In this document: positions 1-6,558 of the stretch, in pieces
Position numbering within the stretch: the first letter of the stretch is position 1
Layout of the letters: each line of letters starts with the position of its first letter
Assembly: GCA_900765185.1 (NCBI GenBank)
Contig: CAAFQT010000063.1
Location: forward strand, 1-9,109
Length of the DNA stretch: 9,109 nucleotides
Source of the DNA: an uncultured Collinsella sp.
GTDB lineage: Bacteria > Actinomycetota > Coriobacteriia > Coriobacteriales > Coriobacteriaceae
Reading direction: 5' to 3'
Translations under genes and position numbers: made by a program
Notes under the pieces: model-generated
Told to the model about the DNA's origin: nothing
Seen by the model: the letters and a program-made list of their open reading frames with translations, nothing else
The model's database searches: none

Positions 1-435
1 CTCGAGACCCTGGCCGTCATCGCCTATCACCAGCCCGTCACGCGCGAGGTGGTCAAGGGCATCCGCGGCGTCAACTCCGACGGCGTCATCGCGTCGCTCG
101 TGGACAAGGGCCTGGTGCGCGAGCTCGGTCGTGACCCCCAGCGCGGTCAGGCCATCATTTACGGCACGACCAACGCCTTCTTGGAAAAGTTCGGTCTTCG
201 TTCCACCCGCGACCTGCCCGACCTGGAGCAGTTTGCCCCCGACGAGCAGTCGCGTCAGTTTATCCGCGAGCGCCTGAGCGGCCGCAACATTCAGTCCACG
301 CTCGAGGAGCAGGCCGAGGACCTGGACGAAGAGCGCGAACTGCTCGATACCGATGTTGAAGATATTGAGGCAGTCGAGGACTTGGAGACCCTGGTCGTCG
401 ACGAGACCTCGGAGGATTTGCATGACGAGGACTAA
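1..435 (+). CDS. scpB: Segregation and condensation protein B, 3' part (start outside window)
   Basis: ScpB is a winged-helix kleisin-partner protein that binds ScpA and, with the SMC ATPase, forms the bacterial condensin that compacts and separates chromosomes. The open frame runs in from the left edge, so the start and the first winged-helix domain are missing; 144 codons remain. The visible part matches the second winged-helix domain: ETLAVIAYHQPVTR at the edge, then IRGVNSDGVI, the GLVRELGRD turn, and the YGTTNAFLEKFGL strand-helix, followed by the usual DLPDLEQF ending. After this core comes a 43-residue tail (304-432) in which 23 residues are Asp or Glu. Many ScpB proteins have an acidic tail, but this one is fairly long. 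The last 14 bases overlap the start of rluB, which suggests translational coupling. Family identity is firm; the tail's role is unknown. Confidence 0.95.
   Translation, partial: LETLAVIAYHQPVTREVVKGIRGVNSDGVIASLVDKGLVRELGRDPQRGQAIIYGTTNAFLEKFGLRSTRDLPDLEQFAPDEQSRQFIRERLSGRNIQSTLEEQAEDLDEERELLDTDVEDIEAVEDLETLVVDETSEDLHDED
411..415 (+). promoter_or_regulatory. Ribosome binding site deciding the rluB start
   Basis: GGAGG lies inside the scpB tail, six bases before the ATG at 422. It supports a start that overlaps scpB by 14 bases. A competing in-frame GTG at 458 has GGGGAG at 443-448. An in-frame ATG at 506, right at the S4 domain, has no visible Shine-Dalgarno sequence. Confidence 0.7.
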
Positions 436-1384
436 CGAAGTAGGGGAGACGCGCGTCGTGGGCGCAGTACCCGCAACCGACGCCCAGCCCGTCTACCCGC
501 ATACCATGCGCCTGCAGCGCTTTTTGGCGCGCGCGGGCGTGGCGAGCCGACGCGGCTCGGAAGACCTAATGACCGCCGGCCGCGTGACCGTCAACGGCGA
601 GGTCGCGACCGAGCTGGGCACCAAGGTCGATGTCGACCACGATCACATCGAGGTCGACGGCATGCCAGTCAAGCTCAACCAGGGCGCCGTGTACCTGATG
701 CTCTACAAGCCGACCGGCTACCTCACCACCATGAGCGACCCGCAGGAGCGCCCCTGTGTGGCGGACCTGGTTCCCCGCGACCGCTTTCCAGGACTATTCC
801 CGGTGGGCCGCCTGGACCGCGACACCACGGGCCTTTTGCTCTTTACCACCGACGGCGACCTGTCGCAGGACCTGCTGCACCCCAGCAAGCACGTCTACAA
901 GACCTACCAAGCGCTCGTGGACGGAGACTTGTCCGACCGCGATCTTACACCGCTGCGTCGCGGCATCGAGCTCGACGACGGCCTCTGCCAGCCGGCGATC
1001 TGCCGCGTCATCAACGCGCGCGAGGCAGAGGCCGTGGCACCGCAAGGCGTCAAGCCCGGCACCACCGCCGTGGAGGTCATCATCCGCGAGGGGCGCAAGA
1101 ACCAGGTCAAGCGCATGCTGAGCAAGATCCACCATCCGGTAATCCGCCTGCATCGCTGTAACTTTGCCGGCCTGGAGCTCAAGGACGTGGCCAAGGGCTC
1201 GTGGCGCGAGCTCACCGACCGCGAGGTGCAGATTCTCAAGGCCGGCGGCATCCCGCCCAAGCAGGCGAGCGCCAAGCGCAACGGCGACAAACCCCAAGAC
1301 ACGCCCGCCAGCCGCACGCGTCACCACGGCAGCCACGGCTCCGCACCCAAGCGCAACACCTACCGCGAGCGCTACACGGGCTAG
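422..1384 (+). CDS. rluB: 23S rRNA pseudouridine synthase, RluB/RsuA family
   Basis: This enzyme isomerises a uridine to pseudouridine in rRNA. RluB-type members act on 23S rRNA near the peptidyl-transferase centre (U2605 in E. coli). The chosen start gives 320 residues. An N-terminal extension of about 28 residues precedes an S4 RNA-binding domain (about 29-75, RLQRFLARAGVASRR, GRVTVNG). The catalytic domain follows, with the family signature GRLDRDTTGLLLFTTDG in which Asp132 is the expected nucleophile, and the EGRKNQVKRM motif at 223-232. From about residue 273 the protein ends in a Lys/Arg/His-rich, probably disordered tail likely to touch RNA. The location next to scpB is typical for RluB. 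RsuA, which acts on 16S rRNA, is closely related, so the exact target is inferred from context. The ATG at 422 was chosen for its well-spaced GGAGG; GTG 458 is the alternative. Confidence 0.9.
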   Translation: MTRTNEVGETRVVGAVPATDAQPVYPHTMRLQRFLARAGVASRRGSEDLMTAGRVTVNGEVATELGTKVDVDHDHIEVDGMPVKLNQGAVYLMLYKPTGYLTTMSDPQERPCVADLVPRDRFPGLFPVGRLDRDTTGLLLFTTDGDLSQDLLHPSKHVYKTYQALVDGDLSDRDLTPLRRGIELDDGLCQPAICRVINAREAEAVAPQGVKPGTTAVEVIIREGRKNQVKRMLSKIHHPVIRLHRCNFAGLELKDVAKGSWRELTDREVQILKAGGIPPKQASAKRNGDKPQDTPASRTRHHGSHGSAPKRNTYRERYTG

Positions 1385-1450
1385 GCACCCCGCCGCGCCC
1401 CAGCGCCCGCGAACCATACCAGCACGTCAACCATCGAAAGGAAGCATTGC
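1385..1450 (+). other. 66-base spacer between rluB and cmk
   Basis: This is the longest non-coding gap in the window. It is C-rich at first and ends in a cmk ribosome binding site (AAAGGAAG, 1437-1444). I see no stem-loop with a T-run and no convincing -35/-10 pair, so transcription probably continues from rluB into cmk. A weak promoter cannot be excluded by eye. Confidence 0.5.
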
Positions 1451-2137
1451 ATGATCGTCGCCATCGACGGCCCCGCCGGTTCCGGCAAGTCCACTATCGC
1501 CAAGGAGATCGCCCGCCAGCTGGGCTTTAATAAGCTCGACACGGGCGCCATGTATCGCGCCGTCACCTTCGCCGCGCTCAACCGCGGCATCGATCTGGAC
1601 GACGAGGCGGCCATCGACGCCCTCGCCGAGCAGATCGAGATTCGCTTTACCAACGGCACCGGCGAGGATACGCGCCTGACCATTGACGGCCAGGACGCTT
1701 CGGCCGCCATCCGCACCCCGCAGGTCGACGCCAACGTGTCCAAGGTCTCGGCCTACCCGGGCGTGCGCGCCGCCATGCTCATTCACCAGCGCCGCGCCGC
1801 CGAGGACCGCGATATCGTAGCCGAGGGTCGCGACATCGGAACCGTCGTGTTCCCTAACGCGCAGGTCAAGGTCTTCCTGACCGCCGACCCGCGCGAGCGC
1901 GCCCGCCGCCGCGTGCTGCAGCGCCACCAAAACGACGCTCAGCCGCTCACGTCCGCGCAACTCGAGAACGAGGTCGACGAGACCCTCGACGCCCTCAAGC
2001 AGCGCGACAAGCTCGACAGCAGCCGCGAGGTCGCCCCGCTCGTCCCCGCCGAGGACGCCGTGCACGTCGACTCCACCGCCCATACCATCGACGAGGTCGT
2101 CCGCATTATCGAGGGCCTCATCAACCAAAGGAGGTAG
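1451..2137 (+). CDS. cmk: Cytidylate (CMP/dCMP) kinase
   Basis: Cmk transfers a phosphate from ATP to CMP or dCMP in the cytoplasm. It recycles CMP released by RNA turnover and phospholipid synthesis back toward CTP. The 228-residue length is normal for the bacterial family. The P-loop GPAGSGKST is at 7-15, followed by the nucleotide-binding LDTGAMYRA stretch (29-37). The family-specific EGRDIGTVVFP is at 125-135, and the arginine-rich LID region ADPRERARRR at 145-154. The start is the ATG preceded by AAAGGAAG. The gene ends inside the Shine-Dalgarno sequence of plsC, three bases before that gene's ATG. Proximity to plsC is a recurring arrangement in Firmicutes and Actinobacteria. Nothing in the sequence looks damaged. 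Confidence 0.96.
   Translation: MIVAIDGPAGSGKSTIAKEIARQLGFNKLDTGAMYRAVTFAALNRGIDLDDEAAIDALAEQIEIRFTNGTGEDTRLTIDGQDASAAIRTPQVDANVSKVSAYPGVRAAMLIHQRRAAEDRDIVAEGRDIGTVVFPNAQVKVFLTADPRERARRRVLQRHQNDAQPLTSAQLENEVDETLDALKQRDKLDSSREVAPLVPAEDAVHVDSTAHTIDEVVRIIEGLINQRR
2127..2134 (+). promoter_or_regulatory. Strong ribosome binding site of plsC inside the end of cmk
   Basis: AAAGGAGG is a near-perfect anti-16S match, six bases before the plsC ATG, and it covers the last codons of cmk. Ribosomes ending cmk would pass directly over it, so coupled translation is likely. Confidence 0.7.
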
Positions 2138-2140
2138 CCC

Positions 2141-2869
2141 ATGCGCCTGTTTAAGCAGACGCCCGAGGACTATTACAACGCCCCCTATGACGAGTTTCCG
2201 GCGCTCATCCGCGGCACCGTCGTCGTAGTCATGGCCATCCTTTGGGCCTTCTCCAAGCTCATGTGGCGTTGGAAGGTCGAGGACGCTGACCTGCTGTTTG
2301 AGCGCCAGGAAGGCCGCGGCAGCGTGGTCATCTGCAACCACACCTCGATGGCTGAGCTCTTGGCCGTGGAGACGGCGCTGTTCTTTGGCGGCCGCCGCAT
2401 TCGCCCCATCTTTAAGTCCGAGTTTGCCAAGAGCAAGATTGTGCGCTGGGCTTTTAGCCGCGTTGGCGGCATCCCCGTGGAGCGCGGTACTGCCGATATG
2501 AAATGCCTGCGCGCCGCCCAGCACGCGCTGCAGCGCGGCGAGGACGTCCTGATCTTCCCCGAGGGCACGCGCATCCGCTCGCGCGAGATCAAGCCCGAGG
2601 TCCACGGCGGCTTTGCGCTCATCGCTCAGATGGGCAAGGCGCCCGTGAACCCGCTCGCCATCTGCGGCTGGTCCGACATCACGCCTGCGGGCAAAATGAT
2701 CATGCGTCCCAAGAAGTGCTGGATCCGCGCCGGCAAGGCCGTCTCGCTTTCCGACGCGCCGGCCGGGCTTAAGCGCACGGAGCGTCTGGCCTGGTTTGAG
2801 TCCGAGGCCATGAACCGCGTCTACGCCATGCGCGATGAGCTGTGCGCCGAGCATCCGGGCAGGTTCTAA
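2141..2869 (+). CDS. plsC: 1-acyl-sn-glycerol-3-phosphate acyltransferase (lysophosphatidate acyltransferase)
   Basis: PlsC adds the second acyl chain to lysophosphatidate, giving phosphatidate, at the inner face of the membrane. The 242 residues fit the family. A hydrophobic stretch at about 22-41 should anchor the protein. Motif I reads NHTSMAE at 66-72: the catalytic His67 is present, but the usual Asp of HX4D is Glu72. Motif II is around Phe91-Lys92 (FKSEF), the substrate-binding GGIPVERG is at 109-116, motif III FPEGTR is at 139-144, and a Pro-containing motif IV is at 159-164. All other motifs are intact, so I expect an active enzyme, but the Asp-to-Glu change is unusual. Plain 'acyltransferase family protein' is the cautious name, because acyl donor and acceptor cannot be read from sequence. 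plsY and gpsA lie a few kilobases downstream, which supports the phosphatidate role. Confidence 0.88.
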   Translation: MRLFKQTPEDYYNAPYDEFPALIRGTVVVVMAILWAFSKLMWRWKVEDADLLFERQEGRGSVVICNHTSMAELLAVETALFFGGRRIRPIFKSEFAKSKIVRWAFSRVGGIPVERGTADMKCLRAAQHALQRGEDVLIFPEGTRIRSREIKPEVHGGFALIAQMGKAPVNPLAICGWSDITPAGKMIMRPKKCWIRAGKAVSLSDAPAGLKRTERLAWFESEAMNRVYAMRDELCAEHPGRF

Positions 2870-2873
2870 CCAT

Positions 2874-2880
2874 GGGAGAG
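2874..2880 (+). promoter_or_regulatory. Ribosome binding site deciding the ispH start
   Basis: GGGAGAG lies six bases before the ATG at 2887 and overlaps an earlier in-frame ATG at 2872. The spacing favours 2887. The 2872 start has only a weak AGG at 2861-2863. Confidence 0.55.
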
Positions 2881-2886
2881 AACGTC

Positions 2887-3768
2887 ATGAATACCGCCGC
2901 GGCCGCCGCTGAGGAGGTCGTCCCCACCATTGAGATTGCCGCGCATGCCGGCACATGCTACGGCGTGCAGCGCGCGCTCGACATGGCACTGGCCGCAGCG
3001 CCGCAGGCAGGGGAGTGCGCTCAGGTCCATACCTTGGGTCCGCTCATCCATAACCCCATCGTGGTGCGCGAGCTCGCCGAGGCGGGCATCGGTCTGGCCG
3101 AGACCCTAGACGATGCCGCATCGGGCACCGTGATCATCCGCGCCCACGGCGTGGTGCCGCAGGTGATCGATGCCGCTCGCGAGCGTGGCCTTACCGTGGT
3201 CGACGCCACCTGCCCGTACGTGAAGAAGGTCCACGTGGCAGCCGAGCGCCTGGTGCGCGAGGGCTACCGCGTGATCGTCGTGGGCGAGCCCGGCCACCCC
3301 GAGGTCGAGGGCATTCTGGGCCACGCCGGCGATGACGCCCAGGTCGTGAGCTGCGCCGCCGACGCCGACGCGCTGGCGCTCAAGGGCAAGGTGGGCCTGG
3401 TTGTGCAGACCACCCAAACCGCGCAGAACTTGGCCGAAGTCGTTGCTGCCATCACCCCGCGCGTGCAGGAACTGCGCGTAATCAACACCATCTGCGCCGC
3501 CACGAGTGAGCGTCAACAGGCAGCAGCCACACTTGCCAACCGCTGTGACTGCATGGTCGTGGTGGGCGGCAAGAACTCGGGCAACACCCGTCGCTTGGCA
3601 CAAATCTGTGCCGACGCCTGCGAGCGCACGCATCACATCGAGGAAGCTTCCGAGCTCCAGGCCGCGTGGTTTACCGACGCTCACCACATCGGCATAACCG
3701 CCGGTGCCTCCACCCCGCAAGAACACATCGAACGCGCCGTCGCGCGCATCAAGGAGCTTTACCGCTAA
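2887..3768 (+). CDS. ispH: 4-hydroxy-3-methylbut-2-enyl diphosphate reductase (IspH/LytB)
   Basis: IspH is the last enzyme of the MEP isoprenoid pathway. It reduces HMBPP to IPP and DMAPP with electrons delivered to a [4Fe-4S] cluster. From the chosen ATG it has 293 residues, a usual length without the fused S1 domain seen in some clostridia. The three cluster cysteines are visible: Cys24 (GTCYGVQRA), Cys109 (DATCPYV) and Cys203 (NTICAAT). Substrate residues are also present: His55 (LIHNP), His87 (RAHGV), His137 and the proton-donating Glu139 in GHPEVEG, TTQT at 175-178, the KNSGNTRRL segment at 229-237, and Ser275 (AGAST). An Ala-rich N-terminus precedes the core. An in-frame ATG 15 bases upstream would add five residues. 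The gene begins 17 bases after plsC and ends two bases before the DUF512 gene. Its presence implies that the organism makes isoprenoids by the MEP route. Confidence 0.96.
   Translation: MNTAAAAAEEVVPTIEIAAHAGTCYGVQRALDMALAAAPQAGECAQVHTLGPLIHNPIVVRELAEAGIGLAETLDDAASGTVIIRAHGVVPQVIDAARERGLTVVDATCPYVKKVHVAAERLVREGYRVIVVGEPGHPEVEGILGHAGDDAQVVSCAADADALALKGKVGLVVQTTQTAQNLAEVVAAITPRVQELRVINTICAATSERQQAAATLANRCDCMVVVGGKNSGNTRRLAQICADACERTHHIEEASELQAAWFTDAHHIGITAGASTPQEHIERAVARIKELYR
3751..3756 (+). promoter_or_regulatory. Distant ribosome binding site before the DUF512 gene
   Basis: AAGGAG sits in the last codons of ispH, 14 bases before the ATG at 3771. That is longer than the optimum, so initiation may depend on ribosomes finishing ispH two bases upstream. 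No better placed site or start is seen nearby. Confidence 0.4.
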
Positions 3769-3770
3769 TC

Positions 3771-5213
3771 ATGGACCAGACCGTACCCGCATACGCCGCC
3801 GAGGTGGCCGATTACGGGCGCAGCCGCGACCCCGAGCCGGGTGAGGGCGCGCTCGTAAAGAACGTGCGTCCCGAATCGCCCGCGTGGGATGTGGGTATCG
3901 AGCCGGGCATGCGCGTGCTCACGGTCAACGGTGAGGCGCTCACCGACATGATCGTGTGGCTCTGGGAGGCCGACGACGACACCGTCGACCTCGAGGTTTT
4001 CGACCCGCGCGACGGCACCGTCACCCCCGTCGAGCTCGACCGCTTCCCGGGCGAGGACTGGGGTTTGGAGTTCGACGGCCCTATCTTCGATGGCATGCGT
4101 ACCTGTGTGAACGCCTGCGTGTTCTGCTTTATGACGATGCTTCCCAAGGGCGGTCGCTCGACGCTCTATATTCGCGACGACGACTATCGCCTAAGCTTTT
4201 TGCAGGGCAACTTTGTCACGCTCACGAACCTCACCGACGAGGACGTGCAAAACGTCATCCAACGCAACATGAGTCCCATGAACGTGTCGGTCCATGCCGT
4301 GAGCCCCGACGTCCGCCGTCGTATGATGGGCCGCAACGCCCAGCGAGGCATGGACGTACTCGAGGCCATCATGACCGCCGGCATCGAGATTCACGCCCAA
4401 ATCGTGTTGTGCCCCGGCATGAACGACGGCGAGGAGCTGGAAAAGACCCTGCGCTTTTGCGAGGAGCACGAGCAAATAACAAGCCTGGGCATTGTGCCGC
4501 TCGGTTTTACCAAACACCAAAACCGCTTTAGCTGGTCCTACAGCGACAAACCCGAACTGGCACGCGAGACCATCGCCATGATCAGGCCCTTCCAGGATCG
4601 TGCCTATGAGCGCTTTGGCCGCCACACCTTCCAGATGAGCGACGAGTTCTACCTGGACGCCGGCATCGATCCGCCCGAGGCGGACTTTTACGACGGCTAT
4701 CCGCAGTACTACGACGGTATTGGCATGATCCGCTCATACCTAGACGAGACGGACGATGTGCTTGCCGCCGATGCCGAGCGACTGGCCCGCGTCCGCGAGG
4801 CCATCGCCGCTCGCAGCCAGCACCTGCTATGCCTCTCAGGCGCCAGCGCACGCGACACCGTGGCTCGTTTCGTGGAATCGCCGCAGGGGCTCGCCGGCAC
4901 CGTCACGGCCATCAAGAATCGCTACTTTGGCGGCAACGTGGACGTGACCGGCCTCATCGTCGCGTGTGACATTCTGGAGCAGCTGCCACAGGACCTGTCG
5001 GGGGTTATGCTCTTTGTGCCTAAGCTCATGTTCAACGCTGACGGCATGACGCTTGACGAGTATCATCGTGACGATTTACTCGCAAGCCTTACCAGTCGCG
5101 GCGCCGAGGTTCATGTGGTGTCGACCATGCCGCATGAGCTGCTCGATACCCTGGAGCACATCCTTGGCATTGTGCCTGCCGACTCTACTAATTCCGCTGA
5201 CCCTACCCATTAA
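3771..5213 (+). CDS. DUF512 family protein: PDZ-like domain plus radical-SAM-like FeS domain, function unknown
   Basis: This 480-residue protein belongs to a widespread family with no established reaction. Three regions can be seen. First is a PDZ-like segment (about 24-85; SPAWDVGIEPGMRVLTVNG is typical of PDZ folds that bind peptide ends). Second is a radical-SAM-like barrel beginning at the cysteines Cys112, Cys116 and Cys119 (CX3CX2C), followed by LPKG, DDDYRLSFLQGN and TLTNL, which are the family hallmark. Third is the C-terminal DUF512 region (about 220-460), including FQMSDEFYL, a glycine-rich GIGMIRSY segment and FVPKLM. The CX3CX2C spacing is that of radical-SAM [4Fe-4S] enzymes, so redox or radical chemistry is inferred. 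The family is often found just before der, as here. The last eleven residues form a polar, probably disordered tail. The name rests on recognised motifs; the substrate is unknown. Confidence 0.88.
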   Translation: MDQTVPAYAAEVADYGRSRDPEPGEGALVKNVRPESPAWDVGIEPGMRVLTVNGEALTDMIVWLWEADDDTVDLEVFDPRDGTVTPVELDRFPGEDWGLEFDGPIFDGMRTCVNACVFCFMTMLPKGGRSTLYIRDDDYRLSFLQGNFVTLTNLTDEDVQNVIQRNMSPMNVSVHAVSPDVRRRMMGRNAQRGMDVLEAIMTAGIEIHAQIVLCPGMNDGEELEKTLRFCEEHEQITSLGIVPLGFTKHQNRFSWSYSDKPELARETIAMIRPFQDRAYERFGRHTFQMSDEFYLDAGIDPPEADFYDGYPQYYDGIGMIRSYLDETDDVLAADAERLARVREAIAARSQHLLCLSGASARDTVARFVESPQGLAGTVTAIKNRYFGGNVDVTGLIVACDILEQLPQDLSGVMLFVPKLMFNADGMTLDEYHRDDLLASLTSRGAEVHVVSTMPHELLDTLEHILGIVPADSTNSADPTH

Positions 5214-5218
5214 AGGAG
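5212..5218 (+). promoter_or_regulatory. Ribosome binding site deciding the der start
   Basis: AAAGGAG begins within the stop codon of the DUF512 gene and lies five bases before the ATG at 5224. It rules out the much longer upstream reading of the same frame, which would start inside the DUF512 gene. Confidence 0.75.
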
Positions 5219-5223
5219 TGCAG

Positions 5224-6558
5224 ATGAAACCTATCGTCGCCGTCGTCGGACGCCCCAACGTGGGCAAGTCCACGCTCGTTAACCGCCTGGCCCAGACCTC
5301 GGACGCCATCGTCCACGAGTCTCGCGGCGTCACGCGCGACCGCTCGTATCACACGGCCGATTGGAACGGCCGCGAGTTCACCATCGTCGACACGGGCGGC
5401 ATCGAGCCGCTCAAGAGCGATGACGTCTTTGCCACGTCCATCCGTGACCAGGCCCTCGCTGCCGCCGAGGAAGCCGCCGTCATCCTGTTTGTGGTCGACG
5501 GCCGCACCGGCGTCACCGAGGAGGACGAGTCGGTCGCTCGCATGCTCAAGCGCTGCGACAAGCCGGTCTTTCTGCTGGTGAACAAGCTCGACAACCCCGA
5601 TCGCGAGAACGACAGCATCTGGGAGTTCTATTCGCTCGGTATCGGCGAGCCCACGCCGCTCTCGGCCCTACACGGCCACGGCACGGGCGACCTGCTCGAC
5701 GACATCGTGGCCCTGCTTCCCGAGGAAGAGGACGAGGTCGCCGATGAGTTCCCCGACGCGCTGAACGTCGCTATCATCGGCCGCCCCAACGCCGGTAAGT
5801 CTTCGCTGTTCAACCGCATCCTGGGCGCCGACCGCTCCATCGTGTCCAACATTGCCGGCACCACGCGCGACGCCATCGACACGGTCGTCGAACGCAATGG
5901 CAAGCACTACCGCATGGTCGATACCGCGGGCATCCGCAAGAAGAGCACCGTGTACGAGAACATCGAGTACTACTCCATGGTCCGCGGCCTGCGCGCCATC
6001 GACCGCGCCGACGTGGCGCTGCTCGTCGTGGACGCCTCCGTGGGCGTCACCGAGCAGGACCAGAAGGTCATGGGTCTTGCCATCGAGCGCGGCTGCGCCA
6101 TCGTTGTGCTGCTCAACAAGTGGGATCTGCTCGACGACGACCGTAAACGCGAGGCCTGCATGGAGACCATCGACCGCCGTCTGGGCGTTATGGCTCCCTG
6201 GGCCCAGTACCTGCGCATCTCGGCCCTGACCGGCCGCAGCGTCGAGAAGATCTGGGCGATGGTCGACGCCGCCGAGAAGACACGCTCGCAGAAGATCAGC
6301 ACCTCGCGCCTCAACACGTTCCTCACCGACCTGCGCGAGTTCGGTCATACCGTGGTGGACGGCAAGCGCCGCCTGCGCATGCACTACGTGACCCAGACGG
6401 GCGTCAACCCGCCGACGTTCACGTTCTTCGTCAACCACAGCGATCTGGTCAACGACACCTATCAGCGCTACGTCGAGAACCGCATGCGTTCGACCTTCGA
6501 CTTTGCCGGCACGCCCATTCGACTCTTCTTTAGGAAGAAGGAGCAAAAGGATGCATAA
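5224..6558 (+). CDS. der: Ribosome biogenesis GTPase Der (EngA)
   Basis: Der is an essential GTPase with two G domains in tandem that acts late in 50S subunit assembly. The 444-residue length is close to normal. G domain 1 has GRPNVGKST (9-17), the switch-I threonine region GVTRD (35-39), DTGG (56-59) and NKLD (120-123). An acidic linker (about 166-176) leads to G domain 2 with GRPNAGKSS (186-194), GTTRDAID (212-219), DTAG (233-236) and NKWD (298-301). A C-terminal KH-like domain (about 350-440) includes MHYVTQTGVNPPTF and ends in the basic FRKKEQK. Every nucleotide-binding motif is intact. The stop codon overlaps the plsY start by eight bases, so the two are probably translationally coupled. 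rluB, which modifies 23S rRNA, lies in the same run of genes. Confidence 0.98.
   Translation: MKPIVAVVGRPNVGKSTLVNRLAQTSDAIVHESRGVTRDRSYHTADWNGREFTIVDTGGIEPLKSDDVFATSIRDQALAAAEEAAVILFVVDGRTGVTEEDESVARMLKRCDKPVFLLVNKLDNPDRENDSIWEFYSLGIGEPTPLSALHGHGTGDLLDDIVALLPEEEDEVADEFPDALNVAIIGRPNAGKSSLFNRILGADRSIVSNIAGTTRDAIDTVVERNGKHYRMVDTAGIRKKSTVYENIEYYSMVRGLRAIDRADVALLVVDASVGVTEQDQKVMGLAIERGCAIVVLLNKWDLLDDDRKREACMETIDRRLGVMAPWAQYLRISALTGRSVEKIWAMVDAAEKTRSQKISTSRLNTFLTDLREFGHTVVDGKRRLRMHYVTQTGVNPPTFTFFVNHSDLVNDTYQRYVENRMRSTFDFAGTPIRLFFRKKEQKDA
6538..6543 (+). promoter_or_regulatory. Ribosome binding site deciding the plsY start
   Basis: AAGGAG lies seven bases before the ATG at 6551, inside the basic C-terminal codons of der. 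It supports an overlapping plsY start rather than the upstream ATG of the same frame at 6503, which would add 16 residues that are not hydrophobic. Confidence 0.7.

Noticed and set aside
260..502. A short minus-strand frame across the scpB-rluB junction
   Set aside because: Its Arg/Pro-rich translation has no recognisable domain, and both genes on the other strand are well supported.
1385..1450. Possible terminator or promoter in the rluB-cmk spacer
   Set aside because: The spacer is C-rich but forms no clear stem followed by a T-run, and no -35/-10 pair of sensible spacing could be picked out by eye.
1427..2854. A 475-codon open frame on the minus strand across cmk and plsC
   Set aside because: It mirrors two clearly recognised genes. 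In GC-rich DNA the complementary frame lacks stops because stop codons are AT-rich. Its translation is a low-complexity Gly/Ala/Leu/Asp/His mix with no motif and no ribosome binding site that I could see.
3956..4531. A 191-codon plus-strand frame inside the DUF512 gene
   Set aside because: It is rich in Arg, Pro, His and Gly, typical of an out-of-frame reading of GC-rich coding DNA. The overlapping gene has clear family motifs.
5053..5223. A der start far upstream, inside the DUF512 gene
   Set aside because: The added residues resemble nothing in the Der family, whose proteins begin directly at the first P-loop strand. The ATG at 5224 has an ideal ribosome binding site.
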